Below are positions 25,124 to 33,311 of a stretch of 64,000 bases of DNA, piece after piece. Where the stretch lies: positions 1 through 64,000 of the forward strand of contig NZ_JABMJG010000011.1 of NCBI RefSeq assembly GCF_013376045.1, given 5' to 3'. Each line of letters opens with the position of its first letter. The stretch's first letter is position 1. The notes beneath the pieces were generated by a model, which was not told the DNA's origin, did not search any database, and saw nothing but the letters and a program-made list of their open reading frames with translations. A program made the position numbers and the translations under genes. This DNA comes from Variovorax sp. SG517. GTDB lineage: Bacteria > Pseudomonadota > Gammaproteobacteria > Burkholderiales > Burkholderiaceae_C.

Positions 25124-25798
25124 ATGAAGTTGTTTGCCAATATTGTGCTTGCGGCCCTCGTGGGCATCGCATCCAGCGTGAGTTTTGCAGCCGATGAACA
25201 CGCGGCTGCTCCTGCCGCCCCGGCGGCCGCCAAACCGGCCAAGCCGGACCCCGCCAAGGGGGATGCGCTCTTCAACGCAACGCCGGCAAACAGCCAGAGC
25301 TGCGCCTCCTGCCACAACGCCGACGGCAACTCCGCCATCGCCGCCAACCCCAAGCTGGCGCAGCAGCATCCCGAATACATCCTCAAGCAGCTGCAGGACT
25401 TCAAGTCCGGCGCCCGCAAGAGCGCGATCATGAAGCCGCTGGCCTCGGCGCTGTCGGAAGAAGACATGCGCAACATCGCCTGGTTCGTGGGCTCGAAGAA
25501 GGTCAAGCCGGGCTTCTCGAAGGACAAGGACACCATCGCGCTGGGCGAGAAGATCTACCGCGGCGGCATCGGCGATCGCCAGATCCCCGCCTGCGCCGGC
25601 TGCCACAGCCCCAACGGCGCCGGCATTCCGGCCCAGTACCCGCGCCTGGGTGGCCAGAACGCCGACTACACCGTGGCCCAGCTCACCGCCTTCCGCGACA
25701 ACGTCCGCCTGAACAGCCTGCCCATGACCGGCGTCGCCGCCAAGCTCAACGACAGGGAAATCAAGGCGGTCGCCGACTACATTGCCGGTTTGCGTTGA
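25124..25798 (+). CDS. Di-haem cytochrome c4
   Basis: 224 residues from MKLFANIVLAA. Signal peptide ends near SFAAD. Two class I cytochrome c domains carry the haem motifs CASCH and CAGCH, each with a later Met ligand candidate (KPLAS/MKPL region and LPMTGVA). Cytochrome c4 carries electrons in the periplasm to terminal oxidases. The start at 25124 follows the signal peptide pattern; nine extra residues from 25097 would precede it without purpose. It is followed by a strong terminator, then by the two genes that attach haem to such cytochromes. Confidence 0.93.
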   Translation: MKLFANIVLAALVGIASSVSFAADEHAAAPAAPAAAKPAKPDPAKGDALFNATPANSQSCASCHNADGNSAIAANPKLAQQHPEYILKQLQDFKSGARKSAIMKPLASALSEEDMRNIAWFVGSKKVKPGFSKDKDTIALGEKIYRGGIGDRQIPACAGCHSPNGAGIPAQYPRLGGQNADYTVAQLTAFRDNVRLNSLPMTGVAAKLNDREIKAVADYIAGLR

Positions 25799-25846
25799 TG
25801 ATGGCGCTCCCTGGAGCGTGACCAGCCGCCGATAACAATCCCAGAC

Positions 25847-25886
25847 AAAGGGCGGGCCGATCCAGCAGGATGGCCCGCCCTTTTTT
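25847..25886 (+). terminator. Intrinsic terminator after cytochrome c4
   Basis: GGGCGGGCC (25850-25858) and GGCCCGCCC (25872-25880) form a perfect 9-bp stem with a 13-nt loop, preceded by AAA and followed by TTTTTT. It sits 52 nt past the cytochrome stop and separates it from resB. Confidence 0.92.
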
Positions 25887-25921
25887 GTTTTTCTCCTTCT
25901 CTTCCTTCCTACCTTCGCCCG

Positions 25922-28084
25922 ATGTCCGTCTCCACCCATGGCCTTCGCGTTCATCGCGGCCCGCAGGTGCTTCGCGCCGCGGTGGAGCTGCTGTCGTCGA
26001 TGCGTTTCGCGATCGCGCTGCTCACCATCATCTGCATTGCGTCGATCATCGGCACGGTGCTCAAGCAGCACGAGCCGATCAACAACTACATCAACCAGTT
26101 CGGGCCTTTCTGGGCCGAGCTGTTCCGCGCGGCGCGGCTCGACTCCATCTACAGCGCCTGGTGGTTCCTGCTGATCCTGCTGTTCCTGGTGGTCAGCACC
26201 ACGCTGTGCATCGTGCGCAACACGCCGCGCATCCTGGTCGACCTCAAGACCTTCAAGGAAGACATCCGCGCGCAGAGCCTGAAGGCTTTCGGCCAGCGTG
26301 CGGAGAGCAAACTGGGTGAAGCCCCCGAGGCAGCGGCCAACCGCATCGGGCAATTGCTGGTGAGCGGGGGATGGAAGGTCAAGCTGCAGCGGCGCGAGGC
26401 CAGCGCCAATGGCAAGAACGACGCGGGCTGGATGGTCGCGGCGCGCGCCGGCGGCGCCCACAAGCTCGGCTACATCGCGGCCCACAGCGCGATCGTGCTG
26501 GTGTGCATCGGCGGCCTGTTCGACGGCGACCTGGTGGTGCGCGCGCAGACCTGGTTCAACGGCAAGAGCGTGTTCACCGGCGGCGGCATGATCGCCGACG
26601 TGCCGCCCCAGCACCGGCTGTCGGCGAGCAACCCGACCTTCCGCGGCAACATCCTCGTGCCCGAGGGCGGGCAGGGCAGCGTGGCCATCCTGAACCAGTC
26701 CGACGGCGTGCTGCTGCAGGAGCTGCCGTTCTCCATAGAGCTGAAGAAGTTCATCGTCGACTACTACTCGACCGGCATGCCCAAGCTCTTCGCGAGCGAA
26801 GTCGTGCTGCACGACCGCGAGACCGGCGAGCAGGTGCCCGCGCGCATCGAGGTCAACCACCCGGCCAGCTACAAGGGCGTGGAGATCTACCAGTCGAGCT
26901 TCGATGACGGCGGCTCCAAGGTGAAGCTCAAGGCCGTGCCGATGGCTGCCGCGGCCAAGCCCTTCGAGGTGGAGGGCGTCATCGGTGGCCCGAGTACCGA
27001 GATCACCAATGGCAAGGACAAGCTCACGCTCGAATACGCCGCGCTGCGCGTGATCAACGTCGAGAACTTCGCCGACGCCAACGCCATGGGCAGCGGCGCC
27101 GACGTGCGAAAGGTCGACCTGCGCCACGACATCGAATCGCGCCTGGGTGCCGCCAACAAGACCAACAAGCCGAAGGTGCTGCGCAACATCGGCCCGAGCA
27201 TCGGTTACAAGCTGCGCGACGCTGCCGGCCAGGCGCGCGAATACCAGAACTACATGGTGCCGGTCGACACCGGCGACGGCCAGCCGGTGTTCCTGCTGGG
27301 CATGCGCGAGAAGCCCGAGGAGCCATTCCGCTACCTGCGCGTGCCGGCCGACGAGCAGGGCTCCATGGACGGCTTCGTGCGCATGCGCGCCGCGCTCGGC
27401 GATGCCGCCACGCGCGAGCGCGCCGTCGAGCGCTACATCGCCAAGGCCACCGATCCCAAGCGTCCGGAAATGGCCGAGCAGCTGCGCGTGTCGGCCACGC
27501 GCGCGCTGGCGCTTTTCGCGGGCAGCGAGCGCGCCAAGGCCGACGCCACCACCGCGGGCGGCTGGCAGGCGATTGCCGAGTTCATGGAAACCAACGTGCC
27601 CGAGGCCGAGCGCGAGCGCGCCGGCGGCGTGCTGGTGCGCATACTCAACGACGTGCTGTTCGAGGTGCTCAACCTGAGCCGCGAGGGCGCCGGCCTGGCC
27701 GCGCTGCCCAACGACGAGAAATCGCAGGCCTACCTGACGCAATCCGTGCTGGCCATCAGCGACGCGCACTTCTACCCGGCCCCGGTCGCGATGATGATGA
27801 CCGACTTCACCCAGGTTCAGGCCAGCGTGTTCCAGGTGGCGCGCGCCCCCGGCAAGAACATCGTCTACCTGGGCTGCCTGTTGCTGATCGTCGGCATTTT
27901 TGCCATGCTGTACGTGCGCGAGCGCCGCCTGTGGGTGTGGCTGGCACCCGACGGCACGGCTTCCGAAGGCGACGCACCCCCGACGACGGCGGCCACGATG
28001 GCTTTCTCGGTGAATCGCAAGACCATCGACAGCGACCGCGAATTCGAGCATCTCAAACGCAAGCTGCTCGCTCTGAACGCATAA
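25922..28084 (+). CDS. resB: Cytochrome c biogenesis protein ResB
   Basis: 720 residues. Early membrane helices occur at about 30-45 (FAIALLTIICIASIIGTVL) and 80-95 (WWFLLILLFLVVSTTLCIV), with another near 185-200. A large periplasmic domain of about 430 residues follows, closed by a last helix (NIVYLGCLLLIVGIFAMLYVRERR). This is the ResB/Ccs1 layout of System II cytochrome c maturation, which exports haem and keeps it reduced together with the CcsA-type partner in the next gene. The C-terminus is cytoplasmic and polar. Typical ResB length in this group is 650-750. Confidence 0.93.
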   Translation: MSVSTHGLRVHRGPQVLRAAVELLSSMRFAIALLTIICIASIIGTVLKQHEPINNYINQFGPFWAELFRAARLDSIYSAWWFLLILLFLVVSTTLCIVRNTPRILVDLKTFKEDIRAQSLKAFGQRAESKLGEAPEAAANRIGQLLVSGGWKVKLQRREASANGKNDAGWMVAARAGGAHKLGYIAAHSAIVLVCIGGLFDGDLVVRAQTWFNGKSVFTGGGMIADVPPQHRLSASNPTFRGNILVPEGGQGSVAILNQSDGVLLQELPFSIELKKFIVDYYSTGMPKLFASEVVLHDRETGEQVPARIEVNHPASYKGVEIYQSSFDDGGSKVKLKAVPMAAAAKPFEVEGVIGGPSTEITNGKDKLTLEYAALRVINVENFADANAMGSGADVRKVDLRHDIESRLGAANKTNKPKVLRNIGPSIGYKLRDAAGQAREYQNYMVPVDTGDGQPVFLLGMREKPEEPFRYLRVPADEQGSMDGFVRMRAALGDAATRERAVERYIAKATDPKRPEMAEQLRVSATRALALFAGSERAKADATTAGGWQAIAEFMETNVPEAERERAGGVLVRILNDVLFEVLNLSREGAGLAALPNDEKSQAYLTQSVLAISDAHFYPAPVAMMMTDFTQVQASVFQVARAPGKNIVYLGCLLLIVGIFAMLYVRERRLWVWLAPDGTASEGDAPPTTAATMAFSVNRKTIDSDREFEHLKRKLLALNA

Positions 28085-28098
28085 GACCACGAGACGAC

Positions 28099-29415
28099 AT
28101 GAACACCACGACCCTCACGCTCAATGAAAGCTGGCTCTCGCGCCGCAACCTGTTCGACTGGGTGTTCGCGGCGCTGGTGGTGGCCGGCGGGCTCTTCGCC
28201 TTCACGCGCTATGCGGGGTCGATGGATTACTACGAGAAGCCGATCCTCATCGCGGCGGTGATCGCGACCATCGCCATCGGCTGGTTCTGGCGGCCGCTGC
28301 GGGTGCTGGCGATCGTGGTGGCTGCGGCCTCGCTGCTGGCCATCGCCTCGTACCAGGGCGACCTGGCGCGCGCCGACACGGTGTTCTGGCTCAAATATTT
28401 CCTGTCGAGCCAGTCGGCCATCCTCTGGATGAGCGTGCTTTTCTTCATGAGCACACTGTTCTACTGGCTGGGCTTCTTCGGCGGAAAGCAGGCGGACACC
28501 TTCGATGCTATCGGCTCGCGCCTGGCGTGGGCGGCGGTGACGATGGCGCTGATCGGCACCATGGTTCGCTGGTACGAAAGCCACCAGCTCGGCCCGGACA
28601 TCGGCCACATCCCCGTGAGCAACCTGTACGAGGTGTTCGTGCTGTTCTGCTGGCTGACGGCGGCCTTCTACCTGTACTTCGAGGAACGCTACGGCACGCG
28701 TGCGCTCGGCGCCTTCGTGATGCTGGTGGTCAGCGCGGCGGTGGGCTTTCTGCTCTGGTACACGATCGTGCGCGAGGCGCACGAGATCCAGCCGCTGGTG
28801 CCCGCGCTGCAGAGCTGGTGGATGAAGCTGCACGTGCCGGCCAACTTCATCGGCTACGGCACCTTCGCGCTCGCAGCCATGGTCGCCTTCGCCTACCTCA
28901 TCAAGGAACAGGCGGACGAGAAGCGCTGGTACAAGCTCACGCCGATCTGGCTGCTGGGCGTGGCGCTGTGCTTCGTGCCGGTGGCGTTCCGCCAGCGCGT
29001 GCAGGAGGCCGGCGGCAGCTACTGGGTGATCTATGCGGGTATCTCGGCGCTGATCGCCGCGGGCATCCTGCTGGGCCGCAAGCGCATCGCCGCGCGCCTG
29101 CCGGCCAACGAGGTGCTCGACGACGTCATGTACAAGTCGATCACCGTCGGCTTCGCCTTCTTCACCATCGCCACCGTGCTGGGTGCCCTGTGGGCGGCCG
29201 ACGCCTGGGGCGGCTACTGGAGCTGGGACCCGAAGGAGACCTGGGCGCTGATCGTCTGGCTCAACTACGCGGCCTGGCTGCACATGCGGCTGGTGAAGGG
29301 CCTGCGCGGCACCGTGGCGGCCTGGTGGGCGCTGGGCGGGCTGGCGGTCACGACCTTCGCCTTCCTGGGCGTGAACATGTTCCTGAGCGGGTTGCACAGC
29401 TACGGCACCCTGTGA
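28099..29415 (+). CDS. ccsB: Cytochrome c biogenesis protein CcsA/ResC type (System II haem handling)
   Basis: 438 residues, almost wholly hydrophobic. The tryptophan-rich WWD domain that binds haem reads WGGYWSWDPKETWALIVWLNYAAWLHMR near the C-terminus. Conserved His ligand candidates occur in PNLYEVFVLF/HVPANFIGYG and LHSYGTL. With ResB it forms the haem exporter and ligase of System II. It starts 14 bp after resB, so the two are cotranscribed. Naming differs between sources: some call this protein CcsA or ResC, others CcsB. In-frame sequence upstream of 28099 overlaps resB in another frame and is not coding for this protein. Confidence 0.93.
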   Translation: MNTTTLTLNESWLSRRNLFDWVFAALVVAGGLFAFTRYAGSMDYYEKPILIAAVIATIAIGWFWRPLRVLAIVVAAASLLAIASYQGDLARADTVFWLKYFLSSQSAILWMSVLFFMSTLFYWLGFFGGKQADTFDAIGSRLAWAAVTMALIGTMVRWYESHQLGPDIGHIPVSNLYEVFVLFCWLTAAFYLYFEERYGTRALGAFVMLVVSAAVGFLLWYTIVREAHEIQPLVPALQSWWMKLHVPANFIGYGTFALAAMVAFAYLIKEQADEKRWYKLTPIWLLGVALCFVPVAFRQRVQEAGGSYWVIYAGISALIAAGILLGRKRIAARLPANEVLDDVMYKSITVGFAFFTIATVLGALWAADAWGGYWSWDPKETWALIVWLNYAAWLHMRLVKGLRGTVAAWWALGGLAVTTFAFLGVNMFLSGLHSYGTL

Positions 29416-29533
29416 ATGCAGGTCTGCGGGCTTTCGCGAAGAATTATTGAAACCGCGCGCCTCGGCGGCGCGTAACCGGATCAGGGTCGGCCACGAACTA
29501 CCCTGAGCACAACGATTCCGCGAAAGGCCCGTC

Positions 29534-30559
<1,026 letters not shown>

Positions 30560-30561
30560 AA

Positions 30562-30666
30562 TGGGGCTCGCCCCCAGGCTGCGCGCACTTCGTGTCGCGC
30601 GCGCCTTCCCCCTACCGGGGGCAACACCTGCGGCCCGGCAAAGCCGGTTCCGCGGTGTTTCTCGAA
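30562..30666 (+). repeat. Dispersed two-hairpin repeat, copy A (msrP/msrQ gap)
   Basis: The conserved 43-nt core is 30617-30659, starting GGGGGCAACACC and ending GCGGTGTT. It differs from copy B at 1 position and from copy C at 2. It folds as an imperfect hairpin, AACACC..CCGGC against GCCGG..GGTGTT around AAA. A second hairpin of five Cs and five Gs (CCCCCTACCGGGGG) precedes it, and an ACTTCGTGT block lies further upstream. Confidence 0.8.
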
Positions 30667-30698
30667 GGTGCGACGTCTCTTTTTTCATGGAGTGTCTT

Positions 30699-31343
30699 GT
30701 GAACAAGCTGCTCATGCATCCTGCGACCAAGCCGGTCGTCTTCCTGCTGTGCCTGCTGCCTTTCGCGCGGCTGGCCTATGGTGCGTTCACGGACGGGCTG
30801 GGTGCCAACCCCGCCGAGTTCCTGATCCGCGCCACCGGCGACTGGACGCTGCGCTTCATCTGCATCGTGCTGGCGGTGACGCCGCTGCGCGTGATGAGCA
30901 AGTGGAACGCGCTCGCGCGCTACCGCCGCATGCTGGGCCTGTTCGCGTACTTCTACGTGGTGCTGCACCTGCTTTGCTACAGCTGGTTCGACATGGGCTT
31001 CGAGTGGGCCGACATCGCCAAGGACATCGCCAAGCGGCCGTTCATCCTGGTGGGCTTCTCGGCCTTCGTGCTGCTGACGCCGCTGGCGGCCACGTCGTTC
31101 AACCGCGCGATCAAGGCGATGGGCGCGAAGCGCTGGCAGATGCTGCACAAGCTGGTCTACCTGATCGCGGGGCTGGGCCTGCTGCACTTCTTCTGGATGC
31201 GCGCGGGCAAGAACAACTTCGCGGAAGTGTTCGTCTATGCCGCGATCATCGCGGTGCTGCTCGCCTGGCGCGTGTGGAACTACTTCGCGAGCAAGCGCGG
31301 CAAGGGAAAGCCGGCATCAGCAGGTGCGGTGCGCACCGGCTGA
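30699..31343 (+). CDS. msrQ: Protein-methionine-sulfoxide reductase haem-binding subunit MsrQ (YedZ)
   Basis: 214 residues from a GTG start (VNKLLMHPATKP). GGAG lies six bases upstream of this GTG, whereas the ATG at 30687 has no ribosome binding site and still earlier codons would run through the repeat element. About six membrane helices are visible, with His residues in VVLHLLCY, MLHKLVYL and LLHFFW positioned to bind haem b. It passes quinol-derived electrons to MsrP. The C-terminal 20 residues are charged. It converges with lysA, 15 bp apart. Confidence 0.92.
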   Translation: MNKLLMHPATKPVVFLLCLLPFARLAYGAFTDGLGANPAEFLIRATGDWTLRFICIVLAVTPLRVMSKWNALARYRRMLGLFAYFYVVLHLLCYSWFDMGFEWADIAKDIAKRPFILVGFSAFVLLTPLAATSFNRAIKAMGAKRWQMLHKLVYLIAGLGLLHFFWMRAGKNNFAEVFVYAAIIAVLLAWRVWNYFASKRGKGKPASAGAVRTG

Positions 31344-31358
31344 TGCGGGAAAAGGCGA

Positions 31359-32639
31359 TCAGCCGTCGATCTCACTGCGCAGCTGGTCTTCCATCGTCTC
31401 GCGCCGGCGGATCAGCTTTGCGCTCGCGCCGCTCACCAGCACTTCGGCGGCGCGGCCGCGCGTGTTGTAGTTGCTGGACATGCTCATGCAGTACGCGCCC
31501 GCCGACAGCACGGCCAGCAGGTCGCCCGACAGCACGTTGAGCGCGCGGTCGCGGCCGAGCCAGTCGCCGCTTTCGCAGACCGGGCCGACCACGTCGTAGG
31601 TCGTGGCATCGCCGGTGCGGGCACGCACCGGCACGATGCGCTGGAAGGCCTGGTACATCGCGGGGCGGGGCAGGTCGTTCATGGCCGCGTCGACGATGCA
31701 GAAGTTCTTGTCCTCGCCGGGCTTGGTGTAGAGCACTTCGGTAACGCACACGCCGGCGTTGCCGACCAGCGAACGGCCCGGCTCGATCACCAGCTTGCGC
31801 TTGCCGAAGCCGCGCGCGTCGAGCTTGGCGAGCAGCTGCTGCCACAGCGCATCGGCCTTGGGTGGCACTTCGCCGTTGTAGTCAATGCCCAGGCCGCCGC
31901 CGAAGTCGAGGTGATGGATCGGCACGCCGGCCGCCTCGATGGCCTCCACCAGGTCGAGCACGCGGTCGCAGGCGTCGAGGTAGGGCGAGGCTTCGGTGAT
32001 CTGCGAGCCGATGTGGCAGTCGATGCCCACCACCTCCAGCCCCGGCAGGCGCGCGGCATGCTTGTAAGCCTCGACGGCGCGGTCGTGCGCAATGCCGAAC
32101 TTGTTGCCCTTCAGGCCGGTGGAAATGTAGGGATGCGTCTTCGGGTCGACGTTCGGATTGATCCGGATGCTGATCGGCGCGCGCTTGCCTTCGGCCACCG
32201 CCACCTCGTTGAGCACGTCGAGTTCGGCTTCGCTCTCCACGTTGAAGCAGGCGATGCCGGCGGCAAGGGCCTGGCGCATTTCGGCGCGGGTCTTGCCCAC
32301 GCCCGAGAAGATGATCTTCTTAGGATCGGCACCGACCGCCAGCACGCGCGACAGCTCGCCGCCGGAGACGATGTCGAAGCCGCAGCCGGCTTCCGCGAAC
32401 ACGCGCAGCACGCCGAGCGAGGAGTTGGCCTTCATCGCATAGCAGATGAGGGCGTCGCGTCCTTCGAAGCCGCGCTGGTAGGCGGCCAGCGCGTCCAGCA
32501 TCCATTGCTGCGAGTAGACGAAGAGGGGGGTGCCATGTTCGCGGGCCAGCGCATCGAGCGCCACGCCTTCGACGTGCAGCGCGCCATCGCGCTCCGCGAT
32601 GTGCGGCTGGCCGGGCAGGGAGTTGGCGGTTGCGCTCAC
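31359..32639 (-). CDS. lysA: Diaminopimelate decarboxylase
   Basis: 426 residues of the fold-III PLP decarboxylase family. The Schiff-base lysine is K70 in CYAMKANSS. HIGSQI, DFGGGLGIDY, EPGRSLVGNAG (phosphate binding) and PVCESGD (substrate and dimer-interface Cys) follow in order. It makes L-lysine from meso-diaminopimelate, the last step of lysine synthesis. It overlaps the lptM gene by four bases (ATGA, 32636-32639), a lipoprotein-diaminopimelate linkage also seen in E. coli, where lptM precedes dapF. Confidence 0.97.
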   Translation of the reverse strand: MSATANSLPGQPHIAERDGALHVEGVALDALAREHGTPLFVYSQQWMLDALAAYQRGFEGRDALICYAMKANSSLGVLRVFAEAGCGFDIVSGGELSRVLAVGADPKKIIFSGVGKTRAEMRQALAAGIACFNVESEAELDVLNEVAVAEGKRAPISIRINPNVDPKTHPYISTGLKGNKFGIAHDRAVEAYKHAARLPGLEVVGIDCHIGSQITEASPYLDACDRVLDLVEAIEAAGVPIHHLDFGGGLGIDYNGEVPPKADALWQQLLAKLDARGFGKRKLVIEPGRSLVGNAGVCVTEVLYTKPGEDKNFCIVDAAMNDLPRPAMYQAFQRIVPVRARTGDATTYDVVGPVCESGDWLGRDRALNVLSGDLLAVLSAGAYCMSMSSNYNTRGRAAEVLVSGASAKLIRRRETMEDQLRSEIDG

Positions 32640-32938
32640 TTGCGTTGCTCCGTGCCGGTGTTGTTGCTGTTACCCGCCGGTGCGCTGGCGGCTGCGGCCG
32701 GCGCGGGCGCAGCCTGGTTGGAAGGTGTGGAGGAGGTGGTTGACGACGAAGGCCGCAGGCTCTCGGGCGTCATGAGCTCCGGCAGCGTGGCGCGCCCGGC
32801 AGCGGCAGGATCGGTCGGCAGGTACAGCGGACCGCGCTGCCCGCAGGCCGCAACGAGCCCGGCGGCGCCCACGGCGAGGCAGACCATGAGCGCAGCGCGG
32901 ACGCGGGCGCTCACTAGAATTTGGTGAACGTTCAACAT
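32636..32938 (-). CDS. lptM: LPS translocon maturation chaperone LptM (YifL-type lipoprotein)
   Basis: 100 residues. Signal peptide with lipobox LVAAC followed directly by GQRGPLYLP, the short conserved motif of LptM/YifL; the rest is a Pro/Ser/Ala-rich disordered tail. LptM helps oxidative maturation of the LptD-LptE translocon in E. coli. The start codon lies only 12 bp from the divergent cyaY start. TACAAT on the minus strand (32950-32945) is a good -10 match, but would start transcription almost at the ATG. Confidence 0.88.
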   Translation of the reverse strand: MLNVHQILVSARVRAALMVCLAVGAAGLVAACGQRGPLYLPTDPAAAGRATLPELMTPESLRPSSSTTSSTPSNQAAPAPAAAASAPAGNSNNTGTEQRK

Positions 32939-32950
32939 GGCGAAATTGTA

Positions 32951-33283
32951 ATGACCGACACCGAGTACATGGATCGCGCCGAGGCTGCCCTTGCAGCCAT
33001 CGAGCTGGGCTGCGATCGCATCAACGAAACGACCGACGCGGACATCGACAACCAGAGGGTGGGCGGGATGATCACGATTTCATTCCGCAACGGCAGCCAG
33101 CTGATCGTGAACCTGCAGAAGCCCCTGCAGGAAATCTGGCTCGCCGCGCGTTCCGGCGGTTACCACTACCGCCATGACGGCAAGGCCTGGGTCGACACCA
33201 AGACCGGCGAGGAGTTCTTCGGAAACCTCTCGCGCGAAGCGACTCTTCAGGCCGGGCAGCAGCTGACCTTCGCGGCCGCCTGA
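32951..33283 (+). CDS. cyaY: Iron-sulfur cluster assembly protein CyaY (frataxin)
   Basis: 110 residues from MTDTEYMDRAEAAL. The acidic first helix, the strand VGGMITISFRNGSQLIVN and the KPLQEIWLAARSGGYHYR motif are those of bacterial frataxin, which binds iron and modulates Fe-S assembly with IscS. An in-frame codon at 32921 would overlap the lptM start and is not favoured. TAGAAT at 32915-32920 is a possible -10 box, lying inside the beginning of lptM. Confidence 0.95.
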   Translation: MTDTEYMDRAEAALAAIELGCDRINETTDADIDNQRVGGMITISFRNGSQLIVNLQKPLQEIWLAARSGGYHYRHDGKAWVDTKTGEEFFGNLSREATLQAGQQLTFAAA

Positions 33284-33311
33284 TCCTTTTCTTTGCTCGC
33301 GTCCGCCGTCT

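Noticed and set aside
25052..28090. Open frame of 1012 codons on the minus strand across cytochrome c4 and resB
   Set aside because: Same antisense effect; it even crosses the perfect c4 terminator, and both genes beneath it are clear.
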